Positions 18,858-26,967 of a stretch of DNA of 64,000 nucleotides are shown in pieces. Position 1 is the stretch's first letter. Every line of letters begins with the position of its first letter. This DNA is from Rhizobacter koreensis. Its GTDB lineage: Bacteria > Pseudomonadota > Gammaproteobacteria > Burkholderiales > Burkholderiaceae_C. Made by a program: the position numbers and the translations under genes. The notes under the pieces were generated by a model. That model did no database searches, was not told the origin of the DNA, and saw only the letters and a list, made by a program, of their open reading frames with translations. The stretch covers positions 186,001-250,000 of the forward strand of contig NZ_JABWMJ010000006.1 in NCBI RefSeq assembly GCF_013366375.1. The letters are read 5' to 3'.

Positions 18858-18865
18858 TGTGCACA
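18858..18865. promoter_or_regulatory. TGTGCACA palindrome upstream of the ABC importer
   Basis: A perfect 8-bp palindrome about 57 bp before the substrate-binding protein start, in the 151-bp gap after the M20 gene. It shares the TGT-N2-ACA pattern with the site at 13629-13636. It may be a shared operator for purine genes; an 8-bp palindrome can also arise by chance. Confidence 0.25.
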
Positions 18866-18921
18866 GAAGTTGCATTCCGTTGGAGCATTGGCGTTTCGCC
18901 GCACCTCACCCTGGAGCCTCG

Positions 18922-19971
18922 ATGACCCGCAAGCAACCGTCCCGCCGTCTGTTCGTCGCCACGCTGAGCGGGCTCGCGCTCGCCGCCGCCAGCCTGCCGG
19001 CGACAGCACAGGAGACGCCGATCCGTTTCCAGCTCGACTGGCGCTTCGAAGGCCCGGCGGCCCTCTTCCTGATGCCGATCACCAAGGGCTACTTCAAGGC
19101 CGAGAAGCTCAACGTCACCGTCGACGCCGGCAACGGCTCGGGCGGCACCGTCACACGCGTCGCCTCGGGCTCGTACGACATGGGCTTCGCGGACATGGCG
19201 GCGCTGATGGAGTTCCAGGCCAACAACCCGACCGCGCCGAACAAGCCGGTCGCGGTGATGATGGTCTACAACAACACGCCGGCGGCGGTCCTCGCGCTCA
19301 AGAAGTCGGGGATCGCCAAGCCGGCCGACCTCAACGGCAAGAAGCTCGGCGCCCCCGTGTTCGACGCCGGCCGCAAGGCGTGGCCGATCTTCGCGAAGGC
19401 CAACAACATCGGCAGCGTGGCCTGGACCGCGATGGACCCGACGCTGCGCGAGACCATGCTGGTGCGCGGCGACGTCGACGCGATCACCGGCTTCTCGTTC
19501 ACCTCGCTGCTCAACATCGAGGCGCGCGGCGTCAAGACCGGCGAGATCGTCGTGCTGCCGTACCCCGAATACGGCGTCAAGCTCTACGGCAACGCGATCA
19601 TCGTGTCGGAAGACTTCCTGAAGAAGAACCCCGAGGCCGTGAAGGCGTTCCTGCGCGCGTTCACCAAGGGCGCGCGCGACGTCATCGCCGACCCGCAGGC
19701 CGGCATCGCCACCGTGAAGGCGCGCGACGGCATCATCAACGAGCAGCTCGAGCTGCGCCGCCTCAAGCTCGCGCTCGACGCGTCGGTGCTGACGCCCGAC
19801 GCCCGCGCCGACGGCTTCGGCGCCGTCAACGGACCGCGCCTCAGCCTGATGGCGAGCCAGGTCTCTGACGCGTTCGGCACCAAGGAGCGCGTGAACGTCG
19901 CCAACGTGTGGCGCGACGGCTTCCTGCCGAGCGCGGCCGAGCGCGACGTCTTCAAGGTCGCGCGCAAGTGA
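18922..19971 (+). CDS. NMT1/THI5-like ABC transporter substrate-binding protein
   Basis: Predicted 349 residues from ATG at 18922. The N-terminus PSRRLFVATLSG has a twin-arginine-like signal with cleavage near ATAQ. The mature part is an NMT1/SsuA-type binding protein (FQLDWRFEGPAALFLMPITK, then GYFKAEKLNVTVDAGNGSGG). The family carries pyrimidine precursors, sulfonates, taurine and other small nitrogenous compounds. ATPase, permease and a nucleoside deaminase follow in the same direction, and the cluster next door degrades urate, so a purine or pyrimidine base is a reasonable guess. Confidence 0.87.
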   Translation: MTRKQPSRRLFVATLSGLALAAASLPATAQETPIRFQLDWRFEGPAALFLMPITKGYFKAEKLNVTVDAGNGSGGTVTRVASGSYDMGFADMAALMEFQANNPTAPNKPVAVMMVYNNTPAAVLALKKSGIAKPADLNGKKLGAPVFDAGRKAWPIFAKANNIGSVAWTAMDPTLRETMLVRGDVDAITGFSFTSLLNIEARGVKTGEIVVLPYPEYGVKLYGNAIIVSEDFLKKNPEAVKAFLRAFTKGARDVIADPQAGIATVKARDGIINEQLELRRLKLALDASVLTPDARADGFGAVNGPRLSLMASQVSDAFGTKERVNVANVWRDGFLPSAAERDVFKVARK

Positions 19972-20151
19972 GCCCGCGGCACGGCGGGGGCCGCGGCACG
20001 GCGGCGGTGAACGCGTGCGCGCATGCCCGCTCGATCACGGCCTTGGGTGCGGCATGGCTTGACGACACGGCAGGGTCACGCGCGCCGTGCCGGGCGCCGG
20101 AGACCCCTCGATGAGCCCGGTCATCCGAAGCCGAACGCGGCCCCACGTGCC

Positions 20152-21072
20152 ATGAGCGCTCCGTTCGTCGATTTCGAGGACGTCTGGCTCGCCTACAGCG
20201 ACGAGCTGCGCGCGGCGGGCCAGTTCGCGGTCGAGGGCATCACGCTCTCCGCGGCGCCGGGCGAGTTCGTCGCCATCGTCGGCCCGTCGGGCTGCGGCAA
20301 ATCGACCTTCATGAAACTTGCCACCGGCTTGCGCATGCCGTCGAAGGGTCGGGTGCGCGTCGCCGGGCAGCCGGTGACCGGCCCGCTCAAGATCACCGGC
20401 ATGGCGTTCCAGGCGCCGTCGCTGCTGCCGTGGCGCACCACGCTCGACAACGTGATGCTGCCGCTCGAGATCGTCGAGCCGCACCGCTCCCAGCTGCGTT
20501 CGCAGCGCGCGCAATACGAGGCGCGCGCGAGAAAGCTCCTGCAGAGCGTCGGGCTCGGCGGCTACGAGGACAAGTTTCCGTGGCAGCTCTCCGGCGGCAT
20601 GCAGCAGCGCGCATCGATCTGCCGCGCGCTGATCCATGAGCCCAAGATGCTGCTGCTCGACGAGCCGTTCGGCGCGCTCGACGCGTTCACGCGCGAGGAG
20701 CTGTGGTGCATCCTGCGCGACCTCTGGTCGGTGCAGCGCTTCAACGTCATCCTCGTCACGCACGACCTGCGCGAGGCGGTGTTCCTCGCCGACACGGTGT
20801 ACGTGATGAGCCGCAGCCCCGGCCGCATCGTCGCGCAGCGCCGCGTCGAGTTCGCGCACCCGCGCAACCTCGAGCTCACCTATACGCCGGCCTTCGGCGA
20901 CGTCGTCCTCGAGCTGCGCGAGCACATCGGCGCGATCCGGCAGAAGCTCGGTCCTGCAGACAGCGACGATGCAGCCGCGGCCGAAGCCGCCCAGCTGCGC
21001 GGCGACGCGATCGATCTCGGCGCGGCCGCCGCGCCGCCGGCCGTGCTGCGCGGCCCGGGAGGCGCCCGATGA
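20152..21072 (+). CDS. ABC transporter ATP-binding protein (SsuB/TauB-like)
   Basis: Predicted 306 residues from ATG at 20152. Walker A GPSGCGKST, Q-loop in MAFQAPSLLPWR, signature LSGGMQQR, Walker B MLLLDEPFGALDA and the switch His in VTHDLREAV are all intact. A C-terminal ~40-residue Ala-rich extension follows the core. It powers the NMT1-type importer; its stop overlaps the permease start by 4 bp. Confidence 0.9.
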   Translation: MSAPFVDFEDVWLAYSDELRAAGQFAVEGITLSAAPGEFVAIVGPSGCGKSTFMKLATGLRMPSKGRVRVAGQPVTGPLKITGMAFQAPSLLPWRTTLDNVMLPLEIVEPHRSQLRSQRAQYEARARKLLQSVGLGGYEDKFPWQLSGGMQQRASICRALIHEPKMLLLDEPFGALDAFTREELWCILRDLWSVQRFNVILVTHDLREAVFLADTVYVMSRSPGRIVAQRRVEFAHPRNLELTYTPAFGDVVLELREHIGAIRQKLGPADSDDAAAAEAAQLRGDAIDLGAAAAPPAVLRGPGGAR

Positions 21073-21836
21073 GCCCGAAGCAACGTCAACGCTGGGCGCC
21101 GTGGCTGCTGCTCGTGGCGGTGCTGCTGCTGTGGGAGCTCGGCTGCCGCGCGTTCGGCGTATCGGAGTTCATCTTCCCGAGCCCGTCGCGCATCGCCACC
21201 CAGCTGTGGGAATTCCGCGGCGTGATCGGCGCCCACGCGTGGCGCACGTTCTGGGTGACGATGGTCGGCTTCGGCATCTCGATCGTCGTCGGCACCCTGC
21301 TCGGCTTCCTGATCGGCAGCTCGCGCCTGGCCTACGCGGCGGTCTACCCGCTGATGACCGGCTTCAACGCCATCCCGAAGGCGGCCTTCGTGCCGATCCT
21401 CGTCGTGTGGTTCGGCATCGGCATCGGCCCGGCGGTGCTCACCGCCTTCCTGATCTCGTTCTTCCCGATCACCGTCAACATCGCGACCGGCCTCGCGACC
21501 ATCGAGCCCGAGCTCGAGGACGTGCTGCGCGTGCTCGGTGCCAGGCGCTGGGACGTGCTGATGAAGATCGGCCTGCCGCGCTCGATGCCGTACTTCTACG
21601 GGTCGCTGAAAGTGGCGATCACGCTGGCGTTCGTCGGCACCACGGTCTCGGAGATGACCGCCGCGAACGAGGGCATCGGCTACCTGCTGATCTCCGCGGG
21701 TTCGTCGATGCAGATGGGTCTCGCGTTCGCCGGATTGGTCGTGATCGGCGCCATGGCGATGGCGATGTACGAGCTCTTTGCGATCATCGAGCGCCGAACC
21801 ACCGCATGGGCGCACCGCGGCGCGGGCGCCACCTGA
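21069..21836 (+). CDS. ABC transporter permease (SsuC/TauC-like)
   Basis: Predicted 255 residues with about six transmembrane spans. The cytoplasmic EAA loop that docks on the ATPase is visible as DVLRVLGARRWDVLMKIGLP. It starts inside the ATPase stop codon and ends inside the start of the deaminase gene (TGATG), so the operon is tightly coupled. Confidence 0.9.
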   Translation: MSPKQRQRWAPWLLLVAVLLLWELGCRAFGVSEFIFPSPSRIATQLWEFRGVIGAHAWRTFWVTMVGFGISIVVGTLLGFLIGSSRLAYAAVYPLMTGFNAIPKAAFVPILVVWFGIGIGPAVLTAFLISFFPITVNIATGLATIEPELEDVLRVLGARRWDVLMKIGLPRSMPYFYGSLKVAITLAFVGTTVSEMTAANEGIGYLLISAGSSMQMGLAFAGLVVIGAMAMAMYELFAIIERRTTAWAHRGAGAT

Positions 21837-22366
21837 TGAGCACGAGCCTGCCGAACGTCGAGAACCCGCAACCCGAACCGCGCACCGAGCCGACCACGAG
21901 CCAGGTGCTCGCGATGCTCGAGCTCGCGCAAGCGCAGGCGCGCCGCGCGATGGACGCCGGCCACCACCCGTTCGGCGCGCTGCTGATCGCACCCGACCAC
22001 ATGACGGTGCTGCTGGAGCAGGGCAACGTCGACAGCGTCAACCACGCCGAAGCGGTGCTCGCCCGCGAGGCGGCGCGCCAGTACGCGCCGAGCCAGCTCT
22101 GGCCGTGCACGCTGGTCACCACCGTCGAGCCGTGCGCGATGTGCGCCGGCACCCAGTACTGGGCGAACATCGGCCGCGTCGTCTACGGCATCAGCGAACG
22201 CGCGCTGCTTGCCGAAACCGGCGCCAACCCCGAGAACCCGACCCTCGACCTGCCGTGCCGCCACGTCTTCGCGCGCGGCCAGAAGGACGTGCGCGTGATC
22301 GGCCCGGTCGCGGCGATGGAAGCGCCGATCGTCGCGCTGCATCGGCGGTACTGGCGGGCGCGCTGA
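21836..22366 (+). CDS. Nucleoside/base deaminase (cytidine deaminase-like fold)
   Basis: Predicted 176 residues. Zinc-site motifs of the CMP/dCMP and guanine/tRNA-adenosine deaminase superfamily: HAE at 70-72 and PCAMC at 99-103. The enzyme deaminates a base or nucleoside; guanine, cytosine or adenine derivatives are the usual choices. Its start overlaps the permease stop, so the substrate is probably what the importer brings in. A purine base (guanine to xanthine) would feed the urate pathway, but no xanthine dehydrogenase gene is in the window. Confidence 0.82.
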   Translation: MSTSLPNVENPQPEPRTEPTTSQVLAMLELAQAQARRAMDAGHHPFGALLIAPDHMTVLLEQGNVDSVNHAEAVLAREAARQYAPSQLWPCTLVTTVEPCAMCAGTQYWANIGRVVYGISERALLAETGANPENPTLDLPCRHVFARGQKDVRVIGPVAAMEAPIVALHRRYWRAR

Positions 22367-22437
22367 GGCGCCATGGCTCGGGCGCGCGCCCGGACTCGCA
22401 CGTCCAGCCGAACTTACGATGGGCGCGCTGTGGCTGA

Positions 22438-23078
22438 TCAGCAGCGCAGCGCGAATCGCCTCGACATCAGCTGCTGGCGCTCGGCGCGAATCTGGTCCTG
22501 CCGATAGCCGGAAAGCGCGCCCCGAGCCTCGGCGTCGAGCGCACGAATGGTGGCGTCCAGCGCGGCGCACTCGCCACTTGAAGAGGTCGCTGCCGACCGC
22601 GCCGCCATGCTCTCGGCGAACGCGCGTCGCTCGCGGCGATGCGCGCGTCGGCGCTGCGCAGCATGTCGCGCTGATACTCGGTCAGTCCTGCGGGCTGCTC
22701 GGCCGGCACCGGTGGCAGCTCGATCCGCACCGGCTGCGGCATGCTGCCGCGGCAGTCGTTCGGCCCCGAATAGACGACGCGGCCATCGACGATGCAGCGG
22801 TAGACCGTCGAGGTCTCCCGCGTGAGGACGCGCGGCTCGGGCGCGGTTACCGGCTCGGCCGTGGGCGCCGCGGCACGTTCGGGCTCCGGAGCGATCTGCA
22901 GGCGCGCGCGCTCGGCAGGCGCCGGCTTCTCCCGCCCCAGTTGCGTGCTGAGGGTCCAGCCCACCAATGCGAGCACCCCGAGCGCGGCGAACAGGTTCCT
23001 GATCCATTCCGGCACGCTCGCGCGGCGGCGCCGCGGACGCCGCCAGCCGTCGCGTTCGTGATACCAGTCCCGATCCAT
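22438..23078 (-). pseudogene. Frameshifted DUF4124-like one-span membrane protein
   Basis: The first part, from ATG at 23078, reads MDRDWYHERDGW, a transmembrane segment near residues 30-45, then a YRCIVDGRVVYSGPNDCRG block (DUF4124-like) and an RDMLRSADARIAASDAR stretch. That frame then loses sense. The sensible ending (FAESMAARSA, CAALDATIRALDAEARGAL, QLMSRRFALRC) lies in another frame ending at 22438. One base seems missing within the GCGCG-rich run at about 22620-22628. Either a real recent frameshift or a sequencing error; the conserved-looking tail favours an intact gene in relatives. Confidence 0.7.
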
Positions 23079-23121
23079 CACACCCACGCGAACTCTCCCG
23101 TCGTGGTTCTCGGGGACTGTT

Positions 23122-23148
23122 CCATCGGAGGCAGGTGCCACCCGATGG
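23122..23148. other. Long inverted repeat upstream of the broken gene
   Basis: CCATCGG (23122-23128) and CCGATGG (23142-23148) form a 7-bp stem, with an inner GGC/GCC pairing. It lies in the 180-bp gap between the acyl-CoA ligase stop and the broken gene start, both minus strand. There is no T-tract. It could be an operator or a weak terminator. Confidence 0.4.
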
Positions 23149-23214
23149 CCAGGAGTTCAGCGTGTGCGGATTGTCACGAAGCCGTCCGCGTACTCAAGCC
23201 CTGGTCGCCGGCGT

Positions 23215-23234
23215 GCCACGCGTACCCGCGTGGC
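23215..23234 (-). terminator. Hairpin after the acyl-CoA ligase gene
   Basis: A perfect 8-bp stem, GCCACGCG and CGCGTGGC, with a 4-nt loop, about 25 bp downstream of the ligase stop on the minus strand. There is no U-tract, so it would be a non-canonical terminator or an RNA-end stabiliser. Confidence 0.4.
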
Positions 23235-23258
23235 TCGACACCGCTCGCCAGTACCGCC

Positions 23259-24818
23259 TCACCCCACCCGCCGCGCCTGCCCCGCCCAGAACGGCTCGCG
23301 CACCAGCTTGCGGGCGAGCTTGCCGTTGGCGTTGCGCGGCAGGTCGGCGACGAAGTCGACCGAGCGCGGCTTCTTGAAGTCGGCGAGGCGCTGGCGGCAG
23401 TGGGCGATGACGTCGGCTTCGGTCGTCCGGTGGCCGTCGCGCAGCACCACCACTGCCTTGACCGACTCGCCCCAGGTCTCGTCGGGAACGCCCACGACCA
23501 CCGCCTCGTAGACCGCAGGGTGGCTGTAGAGCGCCTGCTCGACCTCGGTCGGGTAGATGTTGAAGCCGCCCGAAATGATCATGTCCTTGCTGCGGTCGAC
23601 GATGTAGACGAAGCCTTCGTCGTCGACGCGCGCGAGGTCGCCGGTCTTGAGCCAGCCGTTGGGCGCGAACGCCTGCGCGGTGAGCTCGGGCTCCTTCCAG
23701 TAGCCGGCGAACACGTCGGGGCCCTTGATCATGATCTCGCCGACATCGGCGCCGGAGACCGGCTCGCCGGCCTCGTTGGCGACGATCACCTGCGACTCTC
23801 CGATCGGTCGCCCGCACGACGCGAGGCGGTCGGGCACCTCGGCGAGCGCGCGCGCGTGGTCGGCCGTCGAGAAGAGGATCAGCCCGCCGGTGGTCTCGCC
23901 GCCGCCGTAGCCCTGCGACAGCACCGGGCCGAGCGCATCCCACGCCTCGGCGATGCGCGCGGGCGCCATCGGCGCGCCGCCGTAGGCGATCTGCTTGAGG
24001 CTGCTGCGGTCGTAGCGCTGCAGCCCCGGGTGCGTCGCCAGCCGGTTCAGCATGGTCGGCACCATGAAGGTGTAGCTGGCGCGCCAGCGCTCGACCGCAC
24101 CGAGCAGCAGGTCGGGGTCGAAGCGGTCCTGGATCAGGATCGCGCCGCCCTGGTAGAGGAACGGCTGCAGGAACATGCCGCTCGCGTGGGTGAGCGGGCC
24201 CGACAGGGCGAGCACGTCGCCGGGGCCGACGCGCATGCGGTGCATGCCGACCTTGCGCAGGTGCGACATGCGGTTGCCGACGGTCTGCATCGCCGCCTTC
24301 AGCTTGCCGGTCGAGCCCGACGTGTAGTGCAGCACCGCGAGGTCGTGCGCCTCCATCTCGACGTCGCAGACGGCTTCCGAGGCGCGCGCGAGCAGGTCCT
24401 CGTAGCTCGCCCAGCCCCCGACGCCCGGACCGCCGATCGACACGAAGTGCTCGACGCCGCCGAGCTGACCGACGATCTCCTGCACCGAGTCGGTGTGCGA
24501 GTCGCCGACCAGGAACACGCGCGGCTCGCCGTTGGCGATGACGTCGACCACCTCGGCGGGCGCAAGGCGCGCGTTGAGCGGCATCTTGACGAGGCCTGCC
24601 TTGTAGAGCGCGATCTCGATCTCGACGATCGCCGGCCGGTTCGACATCTGGAACGCGACGCGGTCGCCCTTGGCGAGGCCGAGCCCGCGCAGGGCGTTGG
24701 CGAGGCGGTTGGCGCGCGCCTCGAGTTCGCGGAACGTCGTCACGCGGTCCTCGAAGATGACCGCCGGGTGGTCGGCGTAGTACCTGGCGTTGCGGGTGAT
24801 GAAGCGTCCGATGTTCAT
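23259..24818 (-). CDS. Acyl-CoA synthetase (AMP-forming, fatty/aryl acid type)
   Basis: Predicted 519 residues. The AMP-binding P-loop-like motif is YTSGSTGKLKAAM; QGYGGGETTG is the adenine-binding region; KTGDLARVDDEGFVYIVDR and the C-terminal NGKLARKLVREP carry the hinge and catalytic Lys. It activates a carboxylic acid to acyl-AMP then acyl-CoA. It is divergent from a Bug receptor; a LysR regulator and an acyl-CoA dehydrogenase follow, so this looks like a locus for uptake and beta-oxidation-like breakdown of an organic acid. The substrate is unknown. Confidence 0.88.
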   Translation of the reverse strand: MNIGRFITRNARYYADHPAVIFEDRVTTFRELEARANRLANALRGLGLAKGDRVAFQMSNRPAIVEIEIALYKAGLVKMPLNARLAPAEVVDVIANGEPRVFLVGDSHTDSVQEIVGQLGGVEHFVSIGGPGVGGWASYEDLLARASEAVCDVEMEAHDLAVLHYTSGSTGKLKAAMQTVGNRMSHLRKVGMHRMRVGPGDVLALSGPLTHASGMFLQPFLYQGGAILIQDRFDPDLLLGAVERWRASYTFMVPTMLNRLATHPGLQRYDRSSLKQIAYGGAPMAPARIAEAWDALGPVLSQGYGGGETTGGLILFSTADHARALAEVPDRLASCGRPIGESQVIVANEAGEPVSGADVGEIMIKGPDVFAGYWKEPELTAQAFAPNGWLKTGDLARVDDEGFVYIVDRSKDMIISGGFNIYPTEVEQALYSHPAVYEAVVVGVPDETWGESVKAVVVLRDGHRTTEADVIAHCRQRLADFKKPRSVDFVADLPRNANGKLARKLVREPFWAGQARRVG

Positions 24819-24875
24819 GGCACGGCGTCCGGTCGGTTGGAGTGGCCAGGATCGTAGGAGCGCCCTCGCGCCGCT

Positions 24876-24940
24876 CCGATAAGGCAGTCGCGGCGCACGA
24901 TGCCGCAGCGTTATCGGCGCCGATTCCGCCGCGTTATCGG
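24876..24940. repeat. TTATCGG repeats in the ligase/Bug divergent promoter
   Basis: The 203-bp divergent gap holds GCGTTATCGG at 24908-24917 and again at 24931-24940, 23 bp apart, and the inverse CCGATAA at 24876-24882. A weaker GCGCTATCG follows at about 24952. Two-turn spacing suggests a multi-site operator controlling both directions. Confidence 0.45.
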
Positions 24941-25021
24941 GTTGGCACGCTGCGCTATCGCCGGCGTGGTGTGCGGCGCCGACACTGGCGTCCCGTCAGA
25001 GGTCAGACCGAAGGAGACCCC

Positions 25022-25993
25022 ATGAGCCACGCGCTGAACCGCCGCCGCCTGCTCGGCGCCCTGCTCGCAACGGCGGCGCTGCCGCGGGTCGCGCGCGCCG
25101 CGGCCTACCCGAACGGGCCGGTCACGATCGTCGTGCCGTTCGCGGCCGGCGGCCAGTTCGACTCGATCGCGCGCCAGGTCGGCAAGCCCATGGCGGCCGA
25201 CCTCGGCCAGCCGGTCATCATCGAGAACGTCGGCGGGGCCGGCGGCAACATCGCGGCCTCGCGGGTCGCCCGCGCGAAGCCGGATGGTCAGACCGTCCTC
25301 ATGTACGGCGGCAACTACGCGGTCGCCAAGAGCCTCTACAAGAAGCTCGACTACGACCCGCTCGAGGACTTCGTGCCGATCTCGCGCATCAGCCTGGCGC
25401 CGCACGTGATCATGGCCTCGACAAAGTCCGGCATCACGAGCCTCGCGCAGCTCCAGCAGCGCGCCCGGCAAGGCGGGCTGTCGTACGGCTCGCCCGGCGT
25501 CGGCACGTCGATGCACCTCACATTCGAGATCGTCAAGGACCAGTTCGGACTCGACATCGTGCACATCCCGTACAAGGGCGGCGCGCCGGTGATGACCGAC
25601 CTGATCGGAGGCCAGATCGATCTCGGCATCATCGCGGTCGGCCCGGCCCTCGAGTTCATCCGCACCGGCAAGGTGGTCGCGCTCGCGGTGACCAGCAAGG
25701 CGCGCTCGCCGGCGCTGCCGAAGGTGCCGGCGCTCGCCGAGCTCGGCGTTCCCGACCTCGACGCCGGCAGCTGGGCCGGGTTCGCGGTGCCCAAGGGCAC
25801 GCCGGCGCCGATCGTCTCGCGCCTCAACGAATCGGTCGCCAAGGCGCTGCGCACGCCCGAGCTGCACAAGCTGTTCGACGAGCAGTCGTTCATCGCGACG
25901 CCCGGCACGCCCGCCGAGATGCGCGCCTACGCGGCGCGCGACGCGCAGCGCTACGAGCCGATCATCCGCAAGCTCAACCTGCAGGGGTCGTGA
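25022..25993 (+). CDS. Bug/TctC-family periplasmic solute receptor
   Basis: Predicted 323 residues from ATG at 25022, with AAGGAGA upstream. Signal NRRRLLGALLATAAL with probable cleavage near ARA; mature VTIVVPFAAGGQFDSIARQV and IIENVGGAGGNIAASRVA. It is divergent from the acyl-CoA ligase, so it probably binds the acid that the ligase activates. No tctAB partners are adjacent. Confidence 0.87.
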   Translation: MSHALNRRRLLGALLATAALPRVARAAAYPNGPVTIVVPFAAGGQFDSIARQVGKPMAADLGQPVIIENVGGAGGNIAASRVARAKPDGQTVLMYGGNYAVAKSLYKKLDYDPLEDFVPISRISLAPHVIMASTKSGITSLAQLQQRARQGGLSYGSPGVGTSMHLTFEIVKDQFGLDIVHIPYKGGAPVMTDLIGGQIDLGIIAVGPALEFIRTGKVVALAVTSKARSPALPKVPALAELGVPDLDAGSWAGFAVPKGTPAPIVSRLNESVAKALRTPELHKLFDEQSFIATPGTPAEMRAYAARDAQRYEPIIRKLNLQGS

Positions 25994-26015
25994 CGCGCCC
26001 GCGTCCCGGCGTCAC
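25990..26015. terminator. Inverted repeat spanning two convergent stop codons
   Basis: GTGACGC (25990-25996) and GCGTCAC (26009-26015) are perfect inverses with a 12-nt loop, and contain the stop codons of the Bug gene and of the LysR gene on the other strand. It may work as a bidirectional hairpin; there is no T-tract on either side. Confidence 0.35.
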
Positions 26016-26911
26016 ACGACGGATCGCGTGCGTTCGCGCAGCAGCTCGATGAAGCGGTTCGCCAGCGGCGACAGGTACGCGCCCTTGCGGGTGACGATGC
26101 CGATGCGGCGCGGCCACACCGCGCGGGCGAGCGGCAGCTCCGTGAGGCCGCGGCCGACCGGCGAGCGCAACGAGAACCGGCTCATCACCGTCAGCAGGTC
26201 GCTCTGGCGCACCGCCGCCGGTACCAGGGTGACCGACGAGTCGAGCTGCAGCACCACGTTCGGCGGCGGCGCGCCCTCTTCCGCGAGGCGCGCCTCGATG
26301 CGGCGCCGCGCCAGCACGTCGACGCCGGGCAGCGCCCAGCGCGCCTCGGCAAGGTCGCTCATTCGCAGCTGGGGCCGCGCGAGCAGCGGATGGCCCTCGC
26401 GCAGCGCGATGCAGAGCTCGTCGTCGAACAGCGCCTCCTGCGCCAGCCCGTCGGGCGGGGCGTCGTCGAGCGCATTGATCGAGAGGTCGAGGTCACCCAG
26501 GCGCAGCGACGCCAGCAGCGTGTCGTTGAGGCTGATCGCGAGGCGCGCCTTGGCGCCCGGGCGCTGCCGCAGCAGCTGCGCGAAGGTCTCGGCGACGAGC
26601 GAGTCGGCGAACAGCGGCGAGACCCCGATGCGGATCGTGCCGATGGCACCCAGGTGCAGGTCGCTCGCTTCCTGCACCGCTTCGTCGAGGCCGAGGCAGA
26701 GGTGCCGCGCGCGGTCGAAGAACACCTGGCCGACCGAGGTGAGCGTCATGCCGCGCGCGCTGCGCTCGAAGAGCACGAGGCCGAGGCTCGCCTCCAGCCG
26801 CTGCACGCCCTTGGTGAGCGCCGGCTGCGAGACGCCGAGGCGCTGCGCGGCGCGCCCGACGTGAGCCTCCTCGGCCACCGCGACGAAGTAACGCAAGTCG
26901 TCGAGCCGCAT
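26012..26911 (-). CDS. LysR-family transcriptional regulator
   Basis: Predicted 299 residues. HTH region: LRYFVAVAEEAHVGRAAQRL, SQPALTKGVQRLEASLG, then FERSARGMTLTSVG. It is divergent from the acyl-CoA dehydrogenase gene across 56 bp and convergent with the Bug receptor; it likely controls one or both. The TTATCGG repeats at 24876-24940 are candidate targets. Confidence 0.92.
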   Translation of the reverse strand: MRLDDLRYFVAVAEEAHVGRAAQRLGVSQPALTKGVQRLEASLGLVLFERSARGMTLTSVGQVFFDRARHLCLGLDEAVQEASDLHLGAIGTIRIGVSPLFADSLVAETFAQLLRQRPGAKARLAISLNDTLLASLRLGDLDLSINALDDAPPDGLAQEALFDDELCIALREGHPLLARPQLRMSDLAEARWALPGVDVLARRRIEARLAEEGAPPPNVVLQLDSSVTLVPAAVRQSDLLTVMSRFSLRSPVGRGLTELPLARAVWPRRIGIVTRKGAYLSPLANRFIELLRERTRSVV

Positions 26912-26967
26912 CGTCGATCAACGGGCTTCGCGGCCGCAGCCGCGAAGCCTCGAACCGGAGCATCCCC

